A DNA stretch of 64,000 nt from Paenibacillus sp. FSL R7-0204 (GCF_038002225.1 NZ_JBBOCA010000001.1:2356001-2420000), one strand, 5' to 3'. Positions 9,089-17,982 are shown, counted from the first letter of the stretch. Made by a program: numbers and translations. The notes: generated by a model not told the origin, from the sequence alone.

Positions 9089-9982
9089 ATGATCCAAACA
9101 AGAGGAGAACGAACGTTTACGGTGTTTTCTGCGGTCGTGATGATCCTGCTGACGGTTTTTGCTTTTTTGCCCTTCCTGCTGATTGTGATCGCTTCGTTCA
9201 CCAACGAGACGACCCTGATCCGCAACGGGTACAGCTTTTTCCCGGAGCATCTAAGTCTAGACGCGTACCGGTATATTAAGTCCTCGGCGTACATTTTCAT
9301 TAGAGCCTATGGCGTTTCCTTTCTGGTGACGATCCTGGGAACCGCGATTGGGCTGCTGATAACAAGCATGCTTGCTTATCCGATGTCCCGGTCTGATTTC
9401 AAGTATCATAATACGCTGGCGTTTGTCGTCTTCTTCACCATGCTGTTCAGCGGGGGGGTTGTGCCTTCATACATCATGTGGACCCAGTACTTCCATATCA
9501 AAAATACGCTGTGGGCGCTAATCCTGCCCAACCTGCTGGCGAACGGGTTCAACGTCCTGCTGGTCCGTAACTACTTCAAGAATAATGTGCCGCTGGAGAT
9601 TATCGAAGCCGCCCAGATTGACGGTGCCTCGGAGCTGCGGACCTTCTTCCGCATCATGCTTCCGCTGTCCATGCCGGTCATGGCAACCGTCGGGATGTTT
9701 ATGGGCCTGGCCTATTGGAATGACTGGATCAATGCGTTATATTTTGTATCTAAGCCGCAATTGTACGGTATTCAGAATCTGCTGATGCAGCTCATGAGCA
9801 ATATCCAGTTCCTCAATTCCGGCCAGGCCGGGAATGTACTCGGAGCCGACACGGTATCGCTGCCAAGTACAGCGGTGCGGATGGCGATGGCGGTGCTGGG
9901 CATTGTGCCGGTGCTGTTCGTCCTGCCGTTCATGCAGAAGTATCTGACCCGCGGCGTGGTTATCGGAGCTGTCAAAGGCTAA
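9089..9982 (+). CDS. Sugar ABC transporter permease, LplC/YtcP type
   Basis: A 297-residue permease and the second half of the heterodimeric channel. It has six predicted membrane helices and an EAA motif EAAQIDGASELRTFFRIMLPLS. The family's TRGVVIGAVKG C-terminus is present. It begins 12 bases after the first permease stop with GGAGGAAATTCGG as ribosome binding site, so it is cotranscribed. It pairs with the 8147 permease and the 6535 receptor to import an unidentified oligosaccharide. Confidence 0.92.
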   Translation: MIQTRGERTFTVFSAVVMILLTVFAFLPFLLIVIASFTNETTLIRNGYSFFPEHLSLDAYRYIKSSAYIFIRAYGVSFLVTILGTAIGLLITSMLAYPMSRSDFKYHNTLAFVVFFTMLFSGGVVPSYIMWTQYFHIKNTLWALILPNLLANGFNVLLVRNYFKNNVPLEIIEAAQIDGASELRTFFRIMLPLSMPVMATVGMFMGLAYWNDWINALYFVSKPQLYGIQNLLMQLMSNIQFLNSGQAGNVLGADTVSLPSTAVRMAMAVLGIVPVLFVLPFMQKYLTRGVVIGAVKG

Positions 9983-10002
9983 ATAGTAAAGGAGATGAGC
10001 GT

Positions 10003-10809
10003 ATGAAAGTGCAAGAGGTGATTGACCGGATTCTGCTCGATTGCTGCGGGGGACGGAGACTGGAGCAGACCTGTGATGTGCTGGCGGCCGGCAGTGAAGA
10101 GATGGAGGTCACAGGGATTGTCACAACGTTTATGGCGACGGCGGAGGTCATCAAGGAAGCTATTGCGGCTGGAGCCAACTTGATTATCACCCATGAGCCG
10201 ACCTACTATACCGGCAATGATACGCTGGACTGGCTGCAGCAGGACCCGGTATATCTGGCGAAAAAAAAGCTGATCGAGGAGCACGGCATTACGATCTGGC
10301 GCTTTCATGACCACATGCATCTGGCGGATACGGACCGGATCTATGACGGACTGCTGAAGGAGCTGGATTGGGCGGATAAGAAGCTGGACGACAAGGACGC
10401 CTGGGGATATCTGATCGAGGAGACTACCGTGGGCGAGCTGGCCGGCTTCCTGAAGCAGCGGCTGGGGATGAAGGTGATTCAGATCGTCGGCAACCCGGAA
10501 TCGCCTTGCTCCCGTATCGGCATTCTTGTCGGCGGCGGCAGTCTGGGCCTGGGCCGGGAGCAGATGCCGATGGAACTGATGCAGGAGAAGAACCTGGATG
10601 TGATGGTCTGCGGCGACATTACCGAGTGGACCTTATGTGCTTATATTAATGACGCCGCCATGCTGGGCATGAACAAGGGGATGATCGTGATCGGTCACGA
10701 GCGCTCCGAGGAATGGGGCATGAAGTATATGGCCGAGTGGCTGGCGCCGCTGGTGGACGGGCTTCCGGTTACATTCGTGGATGCCAGGGAGCCGTTTGTG
10801 TATTTGTGA
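10003..10809 (+). CDS. Nif3-like dinuclear-metal protein
   Basis: A 268-residue protein of the Nif3/YqfO/YbgI family. Family metal-ligand segments are seen: THEPTYY, RFHDHMH and the C-terminal IGHERSEEWG. It lacks the central PII-like insertion of the longer YqfO form (about 370 residues), so it is the short type. Members form hexameric toroids with two metal ions per subunit; proposed roles include GTP cyclohydrolase I-like chemistry, but the function is unsettled. It follows the permease by 20 bases with GGAGATGAGCGT upstream, so it is the last gene of the importer operon. That linkage hints at a role with the imported substrate. Confidence 0.85.
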   Translation: MKVQEVIDRILLDCCGGRRLEQTCDVLAAGSEEMEVTGIVTTFMATAEVIKEAIAAGANLIITHEPTYYTGNDTLDWLQQDPVYLAKKKLIEEHGITIWRFHDHMHLADTDRIYDGLLKELDWADKKLDDKDAWGYLIEETTVGELAGFLKQRLGMKVIQIVGNPESPCSRIGILVGGGSLGLGREQMPMELMQEKNLDVMVCGDITEWTLCAYINDAAMLGMNKGMIVIGHERSEEWGMKYMAEWLAPLVDGLPVTFVDAREPFVYL

Positions 10810-10840
10810 GACACTTGGGATTGGGCGGCTACTTGTTAAT

Positions 10841-11016
10841 GGACTGTAGGGCCCTTATTTCTCAATAAAAGCCCACTTTGCGCCGTCTGCCGGACTGAGA
10901 TGCACTTATTCGCCCAATAAGTGATATTAATCGGTGGTATTACCGTGAATAAGGGCCCTGGAGTCCGTAACCTGCGTAAAAAGCGGCTTTTTGGCGGAAT
11001 AAGCGCCTCTCAGTCC
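10841..11016. repeat. Nested inverted-repeat element
   Basis: This occupies the gene-free interval 10810-11154. Two 19-24-bp sequences are each present in both orientations: 10841-10859 pairs with 10948-10966 (17 of 19 bases, core AGGGCCCTTATT), and 10892-10914 pairs with 10993-11016 (core GGACTGAGA..C.CTTATTC). All four arms share the outline GGACT..AG...CTTATT, so the element looks like two direct units followed by two inverted units. An apparent long plus-strand frame across it is an artefact. Confidence 0.6.
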
Positions 11017-11110
11017 GCTGCGCACTTCTCGCAGAGTACGGAGTCAAAGGCAAATGATGCTGGGCCTGGGCTGGCCCAGGCCCACATATGCCGCAAGCCC
11101 GGCACAGACC

Positions 11111-11151
11111 AAAGCAGCTATCCCCCGCTACCGGGAGGATGGCTGCTTTTT
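11111..11151. terminator. Rho-independent terminator, probably bidirectional
   Basis: AAAGCAGC pairs with GCTGCTTT, with further pairing of TATCCCCC against GGGAGGATG around a short loop, followed by TTTTTAT on the plus strand and AAA on the other side. It lies between the converging Nif3-like and small secreted protein genes and can stop both transcripts. Confidence 0.75.
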
Positions 11152-11154
11152 ATA

Positions 11155-11649
11155 CTACTGCAAGACGTAATTGCCCGTAGCTCTGTACTTACCTGCCTTC
11201 GCATCCCAGGTGAAGATCCCCTCTGCCAGGTCCCAGCCGCCGCCCTCGTCCTTGAAGTCCTTCCAGTATTGATGCAGGCGCCCCTTTTTATCGATCTCGG
11301 CTCCATAGTCGCCCATGAACTGAAGCTTCTTGGTCAGAGTCCCATAATTCAGGCGGTAGACCGAGACTTGGGTGTTCGAGGGGAGATAATCCACAATCTT
11401 CTTATCAATTGGCACCACTACACCCTTGGAGTTCACCAGATACAAATTGCCCGATTCCGTGAGCAGGAAGCTCTCCTTCTTCTGATCGTTATTCAGGTCA
11501 GCGGTTTTCAGCAGACGTACCGTGTCTCCCGGGAACCTCTGCTTCAGGAGTACCTTGGCATCCGGCGCTTCAGCATAAGCCGAAGGGGCGGAGGCTACCA
11601 GCAGCAGGGAGGTTAGCCATCCCGCCAGCCTGCGTTTTCTCATATTCAT
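11155..11649 (-). CDS. Small secreted protein of unknown function
   Basis: A 164-residue protein with a classical signal peptide (basic MNMRKRR, hydrophobic core, probable cleavage after SAYA near residue 26). The mature part has a DLNNDQKKE segment resembling the calcium-binding turn of FG-GAP/VCBS-like repeats, then beta-rich sequence with several aromatic residues. I do not recognise the family. It starts 5 bases after the stop of the FGGY kinase gene, and the kinase's last codons carry its GAGAGGATAA ribosome binding site, so both are on one minus-strand transcript. An alternative start two codons later (11643) is possible. Confidence 0.7.
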   Translation of the reverse strand: MNMRKRRLAGWLTSLLLVASAPSAYAEAPDAKVLLKQRFPGDTVRLLKTADLNNDQKKESFLLTESGNLYLVNSKGVVVPIDKKIVDYLPSNTQVSVYRLNYGTLTKKLQFMGDYGAEIDKKGRLHQYWKDFKDEGGGWDLAEGIFTWDAKAGKYRATGNYVLQ

Positions 11650-11654
11650 GCTAG

Positions 11655-13271
11655 TTATCCTCTCTTCCGATTCTCCAGTAAATGATCTACCGCCGCCTGC
11701 TCGATGGGCAGCCCCCTGGTGTAACGCTCCATATAGAGGGCAAAGCCGTCCACATCAGTAGGGTCAGGCGCTACCTCCTGTCCTTCCATGTTACAGAACA
11801 CCTTAGAGGTCAAGTAATCTGCCAGGCTCTCGTTCGGCTCCTTATGCATCATATAAGAGGCCAATATGGCTATGCCCCATGCGCCGCCTTCTCCGGCCGT
11901 AGACAGGACCGAGACCGGAACATTCAGTGCAGCCGCACAGATCCGCTGGCCGACCTGCGGGGTGCGGAACAATCCGCCATGCGCTGAAATACGGTCAATA
12001 GTTACCCGTTCCTGCCCGGTCAGAATCTCCATTCCGAGTCTTAGCGCTGCGAAGGCGCTATACAGATGCACTCTCATGAAGTTAGCCAGAGTGAAGCGGC
12101 TTTGCGGCGAACGGACGAATAGCGGACGCCCCTCAGCAAGTCCGGTGATGTTCTCGCCGGAATAGTAACCGTAGCTCAGCAAGCCGCCGCCATCCGCCTC
12201 CGCTTCCAGTGCCTGGTTCAGCAGGACGCTGAATAACTGGTCCATGTCAGGCGTCAGCCCCATGGCTTCATAGAATTCACGAAACAAGCCGACCCAGGCA
12301 TTCAGATCGCTGGAGCAGTTATTGGCAAGAACCATAGCTACCGGGCTGCCTTCCGGTGTATTCACAATATCAATCTCAGGGTGGACCGCACTTAAATTCT
12401 GCTCCAGCACAAACATGGCAAAGACCGACGTCCCTACGGAAATATTGCCGGTACGTTTCCTGACGCTGCCTGTAGCCACCATGCCTGTTCCGGCATCGCC
12501 CTCCGGCGGGCATAGCGGAATACCGGCCTGCAAACGGCCTGACGGGTCGATCAGCCGGGCACCTGCTTCACTGAGATTTCCGGCATTCATACCGGCCGTA
12601 TACACTGTAGGCAGGATATCTTGCAGCTTCCATGGATAGCCTCTGCCGGCAATTAGACCGGTGAACTGCTTCACCATCTCTTCATTGTACTGCTTGGTTG
12701 CTTCATCGATGGGGAACATCCCGGAGGCATCCCCAATCCCGAGAGCCCTGCAGCCCGTCAGCAGCAAGTGAACGTAACCCGAGAGGGTCGTAAGATAATC
12801 TATTCTGGCCACATGCTCTTCACCGTTCAAAATAGCCTGATACAAGTGGGCGATACTCCAGCGCTCTGGAATTTTGAACTGGAATGTTCCGCTTAGCTCC
12901 GCAGCAGCAGCGCTTGTGGTAGCATTGCGCCAGGTACGGAATGGAACCAGCAGCTCTCCCGCCTGGTCCAGCACAATATACCCCTGCATCATGGCCGAGC
13001 AGCCTATGGAGCCGACGGTTTGCAGCGTGACGCCATAGGTCTGCTGAACCGCTTGCTGTAAATGCTGGTAGGCTGCTTGCAGCCCTTGAACTACTTCCCT
13101 GAGATCGTAAGTCCAGTACCCATTAGTGAATTGATTTTCCCATTCATAGGTGCCGGATGCGATCGTTTCAAAATGGTGATCGATCAGCACAGCCTTGATT
13201 CGCGTAGACCCGAACTCAATCCCGAGCGACGTTTCTCCCTGAACAATCGCCTGTTTGACGGAATGCGTCAT
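11655..13271 (-). CDS. FGGY-family carbohydrate kinase
   Basis: A 538-residue cytoplasmic kinase of the FGGY superfamily (xylulokinase, ribulokinase, glycerol kinase). The N-terminal phosphate-binding strand is [13 protein letters not shown], the glycine-rich [12 protein letters not shown] segment follows near residue 280, and [12 protein letters not shown] with GEGGAWGIA forms the C-terminal ATP site. It is longer than xylulokinase (about 500) and near ribulokinase-like length. The substrate cannot be fixed from motifs; a ketopentose, deoxy sugar or other hydroxylated metabolite is possible. AGAGGGGGAACG precedes the ATG. A candidate promoter and operator lie at 13305-13334. Confidence 0.85.
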   Translation of the reverse strand: MTHSVKQAIVQGETSLGIEFGSTRIKAVLIDHHFETIASGTYEWENQFTNGYWTYDLREVVQGLQAAYQHLQQAVQQTYGVTLQTVGSIGCSAMMQGYIVLDQAGELLVPFRTWRNATTSAAAAELSGTFQFKIPERWSIAHLYQAILNGEEHVARIDYLTTLSGYVHLLLTGCRALGIGDASGMFPIDEATKQYNEEMVKQFTGLIAGRGYPWKLQDILPTVYTAGMNAGNLSEAGARLIDPSGRLQAGIPLCPPEGDAGTGMVATGSVRKRTGNISVGTSVFAMFVLEQNLSAVHPEIDIVNTPEGSPVAMVLANNCSSDLNAWVGLFREFYEAMGLTPDMDQLFSVLLNQALEAEADGGGLLSYGYYSGENITGLAEGRPLFVRSPQSRFTLANFMRVHLYSAFAALRLGMEILTGQERVTIDRISAHGGLFRTPQVGQRICAAALNVPVSVLSTAGEGGAWGIAILASYMMHKEPNESLADYLTSKVFCNMEGQEVAPDPTDVDGFALYMERYTRGLPIEQAAVDHLLENRKRG

Positions 13272-13304
13272 GACAGCGTTCCCCCTCTAGATAAAATTGC
13301 CCAG

Positions 13305-13334
13305 AATATAACATATACAAGCACTAGTGTACAA
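13305..13334 (-). promoter_or_regulatory. Candidate sigma-A promoter with overlapping palindrome (FGGY kinase)
   Basis: On the minus strand TTGTAC (13329-13334) and TATATT (13305-13310) are separated by 18 bases, about 35 bases upstream of the kinase ATG. An imperfect palindrome around CACTAGTG (13317-13334) covers the -35 box and spacer, where a GntR- or LacI-type repressor would bind. Inferred from position only. Confidence 0.45.
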
Positions 13335-13611
13335 CCCTTCGGCTCTTTTTTGAACTATTTTTACCCTGATCGGCTGTTGCAAATCTGCAATGCACCCCTC
13401 GCAGAAAAAAAATTTTATTTTTTTTGGCCGCGCTAAAATGCCTGGAAGTCTCATCGTCAACACTTTGCCTGAACCCCCGGACATGCGAGGTCATGGACCG
13501 CTTTATTTTAATGCCCGTCCAACCCGGCTGAAGAAAATAGTGTGGTTATTTTGCGACTCGCAGTCCCCGCGGGAATACAGATGAAGCACTAAAGAAATTA
13601 ACGAAAAGCAA

Positions 13612-13800
13612 AAAGAAGCGGAGGGGAAATTTGGAACTGGAGGAGCGGCAGCGTCCGCCTGAAAGCTTTCCGTAGGAAAGCTAGCTTCGGAAGCATAAGC
13701 AGTCACCGGATTTCAACCGCTATTAGCGGTAAAAATCAAGAAATCTGGTGGCGGGCAGCGGCCGGAAGTCCAAATGTTCACCACAGCGACGACCAAGCTT
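13612..13800 (+). repeat. ~188-bp structured intergenic repeat, copy 1
   Basis: This is the largest part of the gene-free interval 13272-14022. It matches 62854-63040 over nearly its full length. Internal hairpins are AGCTTTCC/GGAAAGCT, ACCGC/GCGGT, and a longer stem CACCGGATTTC with GAAATCTGGTG enclosing the last. The other copy keeps the same stem with different bases (TTTGGATTTC / GAAATCCAAA), which is evidence for selection on structure. The shared 3' end is centred on GGCCGGAAGTCCAAATG. The remainder of the interval (13335-13611) is AT-rich without recognisable genes. Confidence 0.7.
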
Positions 13801-13834
13801 TGAGTTCAAACAAGCCAGTCGCAAAAAAACAACA

Positions 13835-13862
13835 GAAAAAAACCTTGAATTCAAGGCTTTTT
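13835..13862. terminator. Palindromic terminator-like hairpin
   Basis: The perfect palindrome CCTTGAATTCAAGG (13843-13856) is flanked by an A-run on the left and CTTTTT on the right, a bidirectional intrinsic terminator arrangement. It lies just downstream of the structured repeat and just upstream of the CoA-transferase promoter, so it could end a short transcript of the repeat. Confidence 0.5.
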
Positions 13863-13869
13863 GGAGCTA

Positions 13870-13898
13870 TTGACCGGTTCTTTTTTCTGTAATACGAT
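13870..13898 (+). promoter_or_regulatory. Candidate sigma-A promoter for the CoA-transferase operon
   Basis: TTGACC (13870-13875) and TACGAT (13893-13898) are 17 bases apart, 124 bases before the start codon. No -24/-12 (TGGCAC-N5-TTGC) sigma-54 promoter could be found in 13800-14022. A palindrome GTGAAAAAATTCAC at 13990-14003, just before the ribosome binding site, may be an operator. Confidence 0.4.
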
Positions 13899-14022
13899 GA
13901 CATTGCGAAATATTTCACAAGGAAAATGAGACGCACATAGCAGCAATTAGGAGACACACAGAAGGGCCATTATTTTTTTAACAAGTGTAGTGAAAAAATT
14001 CACATAAAGAGGAGCAGATGAA

Positions 14023-15606
14023 ATGACAAAAGTAATTTCAGCAGCCAAAGCAGCAGAACTTATCAAGGATGGAGATACCGTAGCAGCGAGTGGATTCGGA
14101 TTATCCTGCTGGGCAGAAGAGATGGGGATCGCCATTGAAGAGCGTTTCGTGCAGACCGGACAACCGAAGAATCTGACCGTGATGCATGCCAGCGCAGTCG
14201 GCAACCGCCGTGATAAGGGGATGAGCCACCTGGGACATGAAGGCCTTATCAAACGCTGGATTGGCGGTATCGCCATCGCTTCCCCGGGATTGGCCAAGCT
14301 GATTGAAGAGGATAAATGCGAAGCCTACAACCTGCCTCAGGGTGTCATTACCCAGCTCTACCGCGAGATTGCGGCTAAGCGCCCGGGTGTGATTACCAAG
14401 GTAGGCATGGAGACCTTCGTCGATCCCCGCGTGGAGGGCGGCAAGATGTCCCCGTCCACGAAAGAAGACATTGTGAAGGTGATTGAATTAGAAGGTGAAG
14501 AGTGGCTGTTCTATAAGACCTTCCCGATTCAGATTGCCCTGATCCGCGGAACCGTAGCGGACGAGAACGGTAACCTGACGCTGGAAAAAGAAGGCCTGCA
14601 CATGGAGGTTCTGCCGATCGCCCAGGCCGTCCGCAATTCCGGCGGTATCGTGATCGCCCAGGTAGAGACCGTGGCCAAGAATGGCACCTTGAATCCCAAG
14701 GATGTGAAGGTTCCGGGCATTCTGGTAGATTACCTCGTCGTGTCCACCCCGGAGAATCATTACCAGACCGAGAATACACAGTATAATCCGGCGTTCTCCG
14801 GTCATGTGAAAGTGCCTGTAGATTCGATTGAAATCCTGCCGCTGGATGAGCGCAAAATCATCTCCCGCCGCACAGCCGTAGAGCTTCAGCCGAATACCAT
14901 TCTGAATCTCGGCGTCGGCATCCCGGTGAATGTAGCGAACATTGCTGCTGAAGAGGGCGTGGACGACCAGCTGATTCTGACCACAGAGGCAGGCTCGATC
15001 GGCGGGGTTCCAGCAGGTCTGAAGGACTTCGGCCATGCGTACAACTCCGAGGCGATTGTAGATCATGATGCTCAGTTTGACTTCTATGACGGCGGCGGTA
15101 TTGACTTGTCCGTCCTTGGCCTGGCCCAGACGGATGAGTCGGGGAACGTGAATGTCAGCAAATTCGGCACACGGGTAGCGGGCTGCGGCGGATTCATCAA
15201 TATCTCTCAGGCGGCGAAGAAGCTGGTGTTCGCGGGTACTTTTACAGCGGGCGGGCTGCAGATCAAGGTGGAGAACGGCAAGCTGCACATCATTCAAGAG
15301 GGCAAAGCCAAGAAATTCATCAAAAAGGTACAGCAGATCACCTTCAGCGGATCTTATGCCGCCAAGGTTCAGCAGCCGGTTGTGTATGTTACGGAACGCG
15401 CCGTCTTTGAACTGCTGAACGGGAAAATGACCTTAACCGAAATCGCGCCAGGCATCGACCTGCAGACAGAGATTCTGGATCAGATGGACTTCAAGCCGGT
15501 CATTTCACCGGATTTGAAGGAAATGGACGCGGCTATGTTCCAAGAGAACTGGGGCATGCTGAAGTCGATTATCGCCGATAAGAACCGGGTGCTGCAGGAA
15601 GTATAG
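14023..15606 (+). CDS. Acyl-CoA:acetate/3-ketoacid CoA-transferase (propionate CoA-transferase type)
   Basis: A 527-residue fused alpha-beta family I CoA-transferase. The N-terminal half shows the DGDTVAASGFG start of the alpha-like domain. The beta-like half has LGVGIPVNVANIA and the catalytic Glu322 in LTTEAGSIGG, which forms the glutamyl-CoA thioester. Single-chain enzymes of this length activate short carboxylates such as propionate, lactate or acetoacetate using acetyl-CoA as donor. AGAGGAGCAGATGAA is the ribosome binding site. The OFA-type carrier and FabK-like gene downstream suggest uptake, activation and reduction of a small organic acid; which acid is unknown. Confidence 0.88.
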   Translation: MTKVISAAKAAELIKDGDTVAASGFGLSCWAEEMGIAIEERFVQTGQPKNLTVMHASAVGNRRDKGMSHLGHEGLIKRWIGGIAIASPGLAKLIEEDKCEAYNLPQGVITQLYREIAAKRPGVITKVGMETFVDPRVEGGKMSPSTKEDIVKVIELEGEEWLFYKTFPIQIALIRGTVADENGNLTLEKEGLHMEVLPIAQAVRNSGGIVIAQVETVAKNGTLNPKDVKVPGILVDYLVVSTPENHYQTENTQYNPAFSGHVKVPVDSIEILPLDERKIISRRTAVELQPNTILNLGVGIPVNVANIAAEEGVDDQLILTTEAGSIGGVPAGLKDFGHAYNSEAIVDHDAQFDFYDGGGIDLSVLGLAQTDESGNVNVSKFGTRVAGCGGFINISQAAKKLVFAGTFTAGGLQIKVENGKLHIIQEGKAKKFIKKVQQITFSGSYAAKVQQPVVYVTERAVFELLNGKMTLTEIAPGIDLQTEILDQMDFKPVISPDLKEMDAAMFQENWGMLKSIIADKNRVLQEV

Positions 15607-15662
15607 TCAATGTAAGTGCCGTAAGCTGAACTTATAAAACTAACTAAAAAAGGGATGATACC

Positions 15663-16898
15663 ATGAACGTACAGTTGAACCGCTGGAGGATCTTGATTGC
15701 CTCAACGATCATTAATATCTGTGTAGGCGCCATTTATGCTTTTAGTATTTTCGCACTGCCATTAACGAAGGTTTTCAGCGTGAGCATGCCGGATATTATG
15801 ATTGCTTTTACCATTAATGCAGCGATTTCCCCAATTCCGATGATCCTAGGCGGTAAGCTGGTGGATAAAGGGGGGGCCAAGAAGGCAGTCTTTATCGGCG
15901 GTGCGATGTTCGGGATTGGGTTCATTCTCTCGGGCCTGGCTACTGCACCTTGGATGCTGTATATCACCTATGGTGTCATTACCGGGATTGGTCAGGGAAT
16001 CGTGTATTCCTCGACCATTGGCAACAGCGTGAAGCTCTTTCCGGATAAAAGAGGTCTGGCAGCGGGGATCGTTACAGCCGGATATGGCGGCGGCACCATC
16101 GCTATCGCTCCTATCGCTAATGCGCTGATCACCAGTGGTGGTGTACAGTCTGCCTTAATTACGCTCGGTGTTGCTTTCCTGGTGATTATTCTAGGACTTG
16201 GCTTGCTCGTCAAACCTGCCCCGGCCGGTTATGCTCCTGAAGGCTGGACCCCTCCGGTAACCAGAGCAGCCAAGGCGGGAGTGAATGTACCATGGAACGA
16301 GATGATCAAGAAGCCGTTATTCTATGTGATTGCCTGCCTGTTTCTGATCGGTGCCCTGTCTGGTATGATGGTAACCGCGAATGCATCGGTAATTGGTCAA
16401 AAAATGTTCGGCTTAACCGCAGCAGCAGCAGCACTCTACGTAAGCTTGTACTCGCTGAGCAACTGCCTGGGCCGTGTGTTCTGGGGCGCAGTGTCCGATA
16501 GAATCGGCCGCGTGAAATGCCTGCTGATGATCTATCTGGTCATTGCAGCTATGATGCTCACGATTGCTTTATCGTCTTCTGTTGCCGGATTTGCTGTCGC
16601 CATTGCCGGAATCGGCCTGTGCTTCGGCGGAACAATGGGCATCTTCCCGTCCATTGTCGGTGAGAAATTCGGTATGAAATATTACGGCGTGAACTACGGT
16701 GTCACCTTCATCGGCTACTCGGGAGCCGCATTCTTCGGACCGAGAATTGCCGGCAGTGTAGCGGCAGCCAATGACGGCAACTTCACGAACGCCTTTTACA
16801 TCGCATTGGTCATCTCCCTGGTCGGCTTCGCCTTAACCTTCGTCTACAAAGCGATGGAGAAGCAGAAGCCCGAGCCGGAAGTGGCTAAGGCGGCTTAA
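15663..16898 (+). CDS. OFA-family MFS transporter
   Basis: A 411-residue major facilitator protein with about 12 transmembrane helices. The early CVGAIYAFSIFALPL stretch and the GGKLVDKGGAKK loop between helices 2 and 3 are typical of the oxalate/formate antiporter (OFA) family. The second-half loop GRVFWGAVSDRIGRVK repeats the MFS signature. OFA members carry small mono- or dicarboxylates or exchange them. It sits between a CoA-transferase and a FabK-like gene in one transcript, so it probably imports the acid that the transferase activates. Confidence 0.88.
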   Translation: MNVQLNRWRILIASTIINICVGAIYAFSIFALPLTKVFSVSMPDIMIAFTINAAISPIPMILGGKLVDKGGAKKAVFIGGAMFGIGFILSGLATAPWMLYITYGVITGIGQGIVYSSTIGNSVKLFPDKRGLAAGIVTAGYGGGTIAIAPIANALITSGGVQSALITLGVAFLVIILGLGLLVKPAPAGYAPEGWTPPVTRAAKAGVNVPWNEMIKKPLFYVIACLFLIGALSGMMVTANASVIGQKMFGLTAAAAALYVSLYSLSNCLGRVFWGAVSDRIGRVKCLLMIYLVIAAMMLTIALSSSVAGFAVAIAGIGLCFGGTMGIFPSIVGEKFGMKYYGVNYGVTFIGYSGAAFFGPRIAGSVAAANDGNFTNAFYIALVISLVGFALTFVYKAMEKQKPEPEVAKAA

Positions 16899-16953
16899 GG
16901 AACGGCCGGAAGTTCAAATAAACAACATTAATTAATATATGGAGGTAATTATA

Positions 16954-17907
16954 ATGTCGATTACACAACTGTTAGGAATTAAATATCCGATTTTCCAGGG
17001 CGGTATGGCTCAGATTGCGGTGTCTCCACTGGTAGGCGCTGTGTCCAATGCGGGCGGGCTGGGCATTATCGGCTCCGGCGGCTTCACCGCCGACCGTCTC
17101 CGTGACGAGATCCGCAAGGCCAAAGCAAGCACCGACAAGCCGTTTGCCGTCAACCTGATGCTGATGATGAACAATATCCCTGAGCTGATCCAGGTTATTA
17201 TTGAAGAAGGCGTGAAGATCGTAACCACAGGCGCAGGCACACCCGCTCCTTATATGCCGATTCTGAAGGAACATGGCATTATCGTGATTCCGGTAGTCCC
17301 TTCCGTCAAAATCGCCAAGAAAATGGAAGCGCTCGGTGTCGATGCGATTGTAGCTGAGGGAACGGAAGCTGGCGGACATGTAGGTGAAACAACGACTATG
17401 GCCTTGCTGCCGCAAGTTGCCAGTGCGGTATCGATTCCGGTAATCGGGGCCGGCGGGATTGCCGATGGACGCGGGATTGCCGCTGCTTTTGCACTCGGAG
17501 CCCAAGGTGTTCAGGTTGGAACCCGGTTCCTCGCGACCGTGGAATGCCCGACACATGAGAACTTCAAGCTGGCAGTCATCAACGCCGATGATACCAGCAC
17601 AACCGTAACTGGCCGCAGCCTCGGCGGTCCGGTAAGAAGCATTAAGAACAGCATGATTGCCGAATTCCTCAGAATGGAGAATGAGAAGGCATCGCGTGAG
17701 GAGCTGGAGAGCTTAAGCTTGGGCTCGCTGCGCAGAGCTGTATTTGAAGGAGATACCGATACCGGCTCCGTCATGGCAGGACAGATCTGCGGGATGGTCA
17801 ACAAGATTACCACCGTGGAAGAGATGATCACCACCATGTTCGCTGAGGCGCAGGAAGTCATGGACAAGATGGGCAAAGTAACCTTTGAAGCTGTAGCACA
17901 TGCCTAA
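16954..17907 (+). CDS. fabK: FabK-like enoyl-ACP reductase / nitronate monooxygenase family flavoprotein
   Basis: A 317-residue FMN-dependent TIM-barrel enzyme. It follows pneumococcal FabK closely: YPIFQGGMA at the N-terminus, VTTGAG, IPVVPS, AEGTEAGGHVG with the active-site His142, VIGAGGIADG and VQVGTRFL in the FMN phosphate site. The family also contains nitronate monooxygenases, but the FabK pattern fits better along the whole length. The start at 16954 is used because GGAGGT lies 11 bases upstream; an ATG at 16939 overlaps that ribosome binding site. In this operon it could reduce an enoyl thioester made from the imported acid, or simply be FabK for lipid synthesis. Confidence 0.82.
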   Translation: MSITQLLGIKYPIFQGGMAQIAVSPLVGAVSNAGGLGIIGSGGFTADRLRDEIRKAKASTDKPFAVNLMLMMNNIPELIQVIIEEGVKIVTTGAGTPAPYMPILKEHGIIVIPVVPSVKIAKKMEALGVDAIVAEGTEAGGHVGETTTMALLPQVASAVSIPVIGAGGIADGRGIAAAFALGAQGVQVGTRFLATVECPTHENFKLAVINADDTSTTVTGRSLGGPVRSIKNSMIAEFLRMENEKASREELESLSLGSLRRAVFEGDTDTGSVMAGQICGMVNKITTVEEMITTMFAEAQEVMDKMGKVTFEAVAHA

Positions 17908-17927
17908 TTAAGGTTTTGCTAACCATT

Positions 17928-17970
17928 AGCCAAATGGTATCATTTATATAATGATGCGGTTTGGCTTTTT
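17928..17970 (+). terminator. Rho-independent terminator after FabK-like gene
   Basis: AGCCAAA pairs with TTTGGCT, with an inner ATCATT/AATGAT stem and TATAT loop, followed by TTTTT. It closes the CoA-transferase/MFS/FabK operon before the regulator gene. Confidence 0.8.
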
Positions 17971-17982
17971 GTCTAGGTGGAA

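Noticed and set aside
10921..11616. A 231-codon plus-strand frame
   Set aside because: It runs through the inverted-repeat element and then antisense to the secreted-protein gene at 11155-11649, which has a signal peptide and ribosome binding site. The plus-strand product has no family features.
16903..16920. A further full copy of the structured repeat after the MFS gene
   Set aside because: Only about 17 bases match (CGGCCGGAAGTTCAAAT); the rest is absent, so it is at most a trace.
16939..16953. ATG at 16939 as the FabK-like start
   Set aside because: It lies within the Shine-Dalgarno of the ATG at 16954 and would add only MEVII to a family that starts at the later Met.
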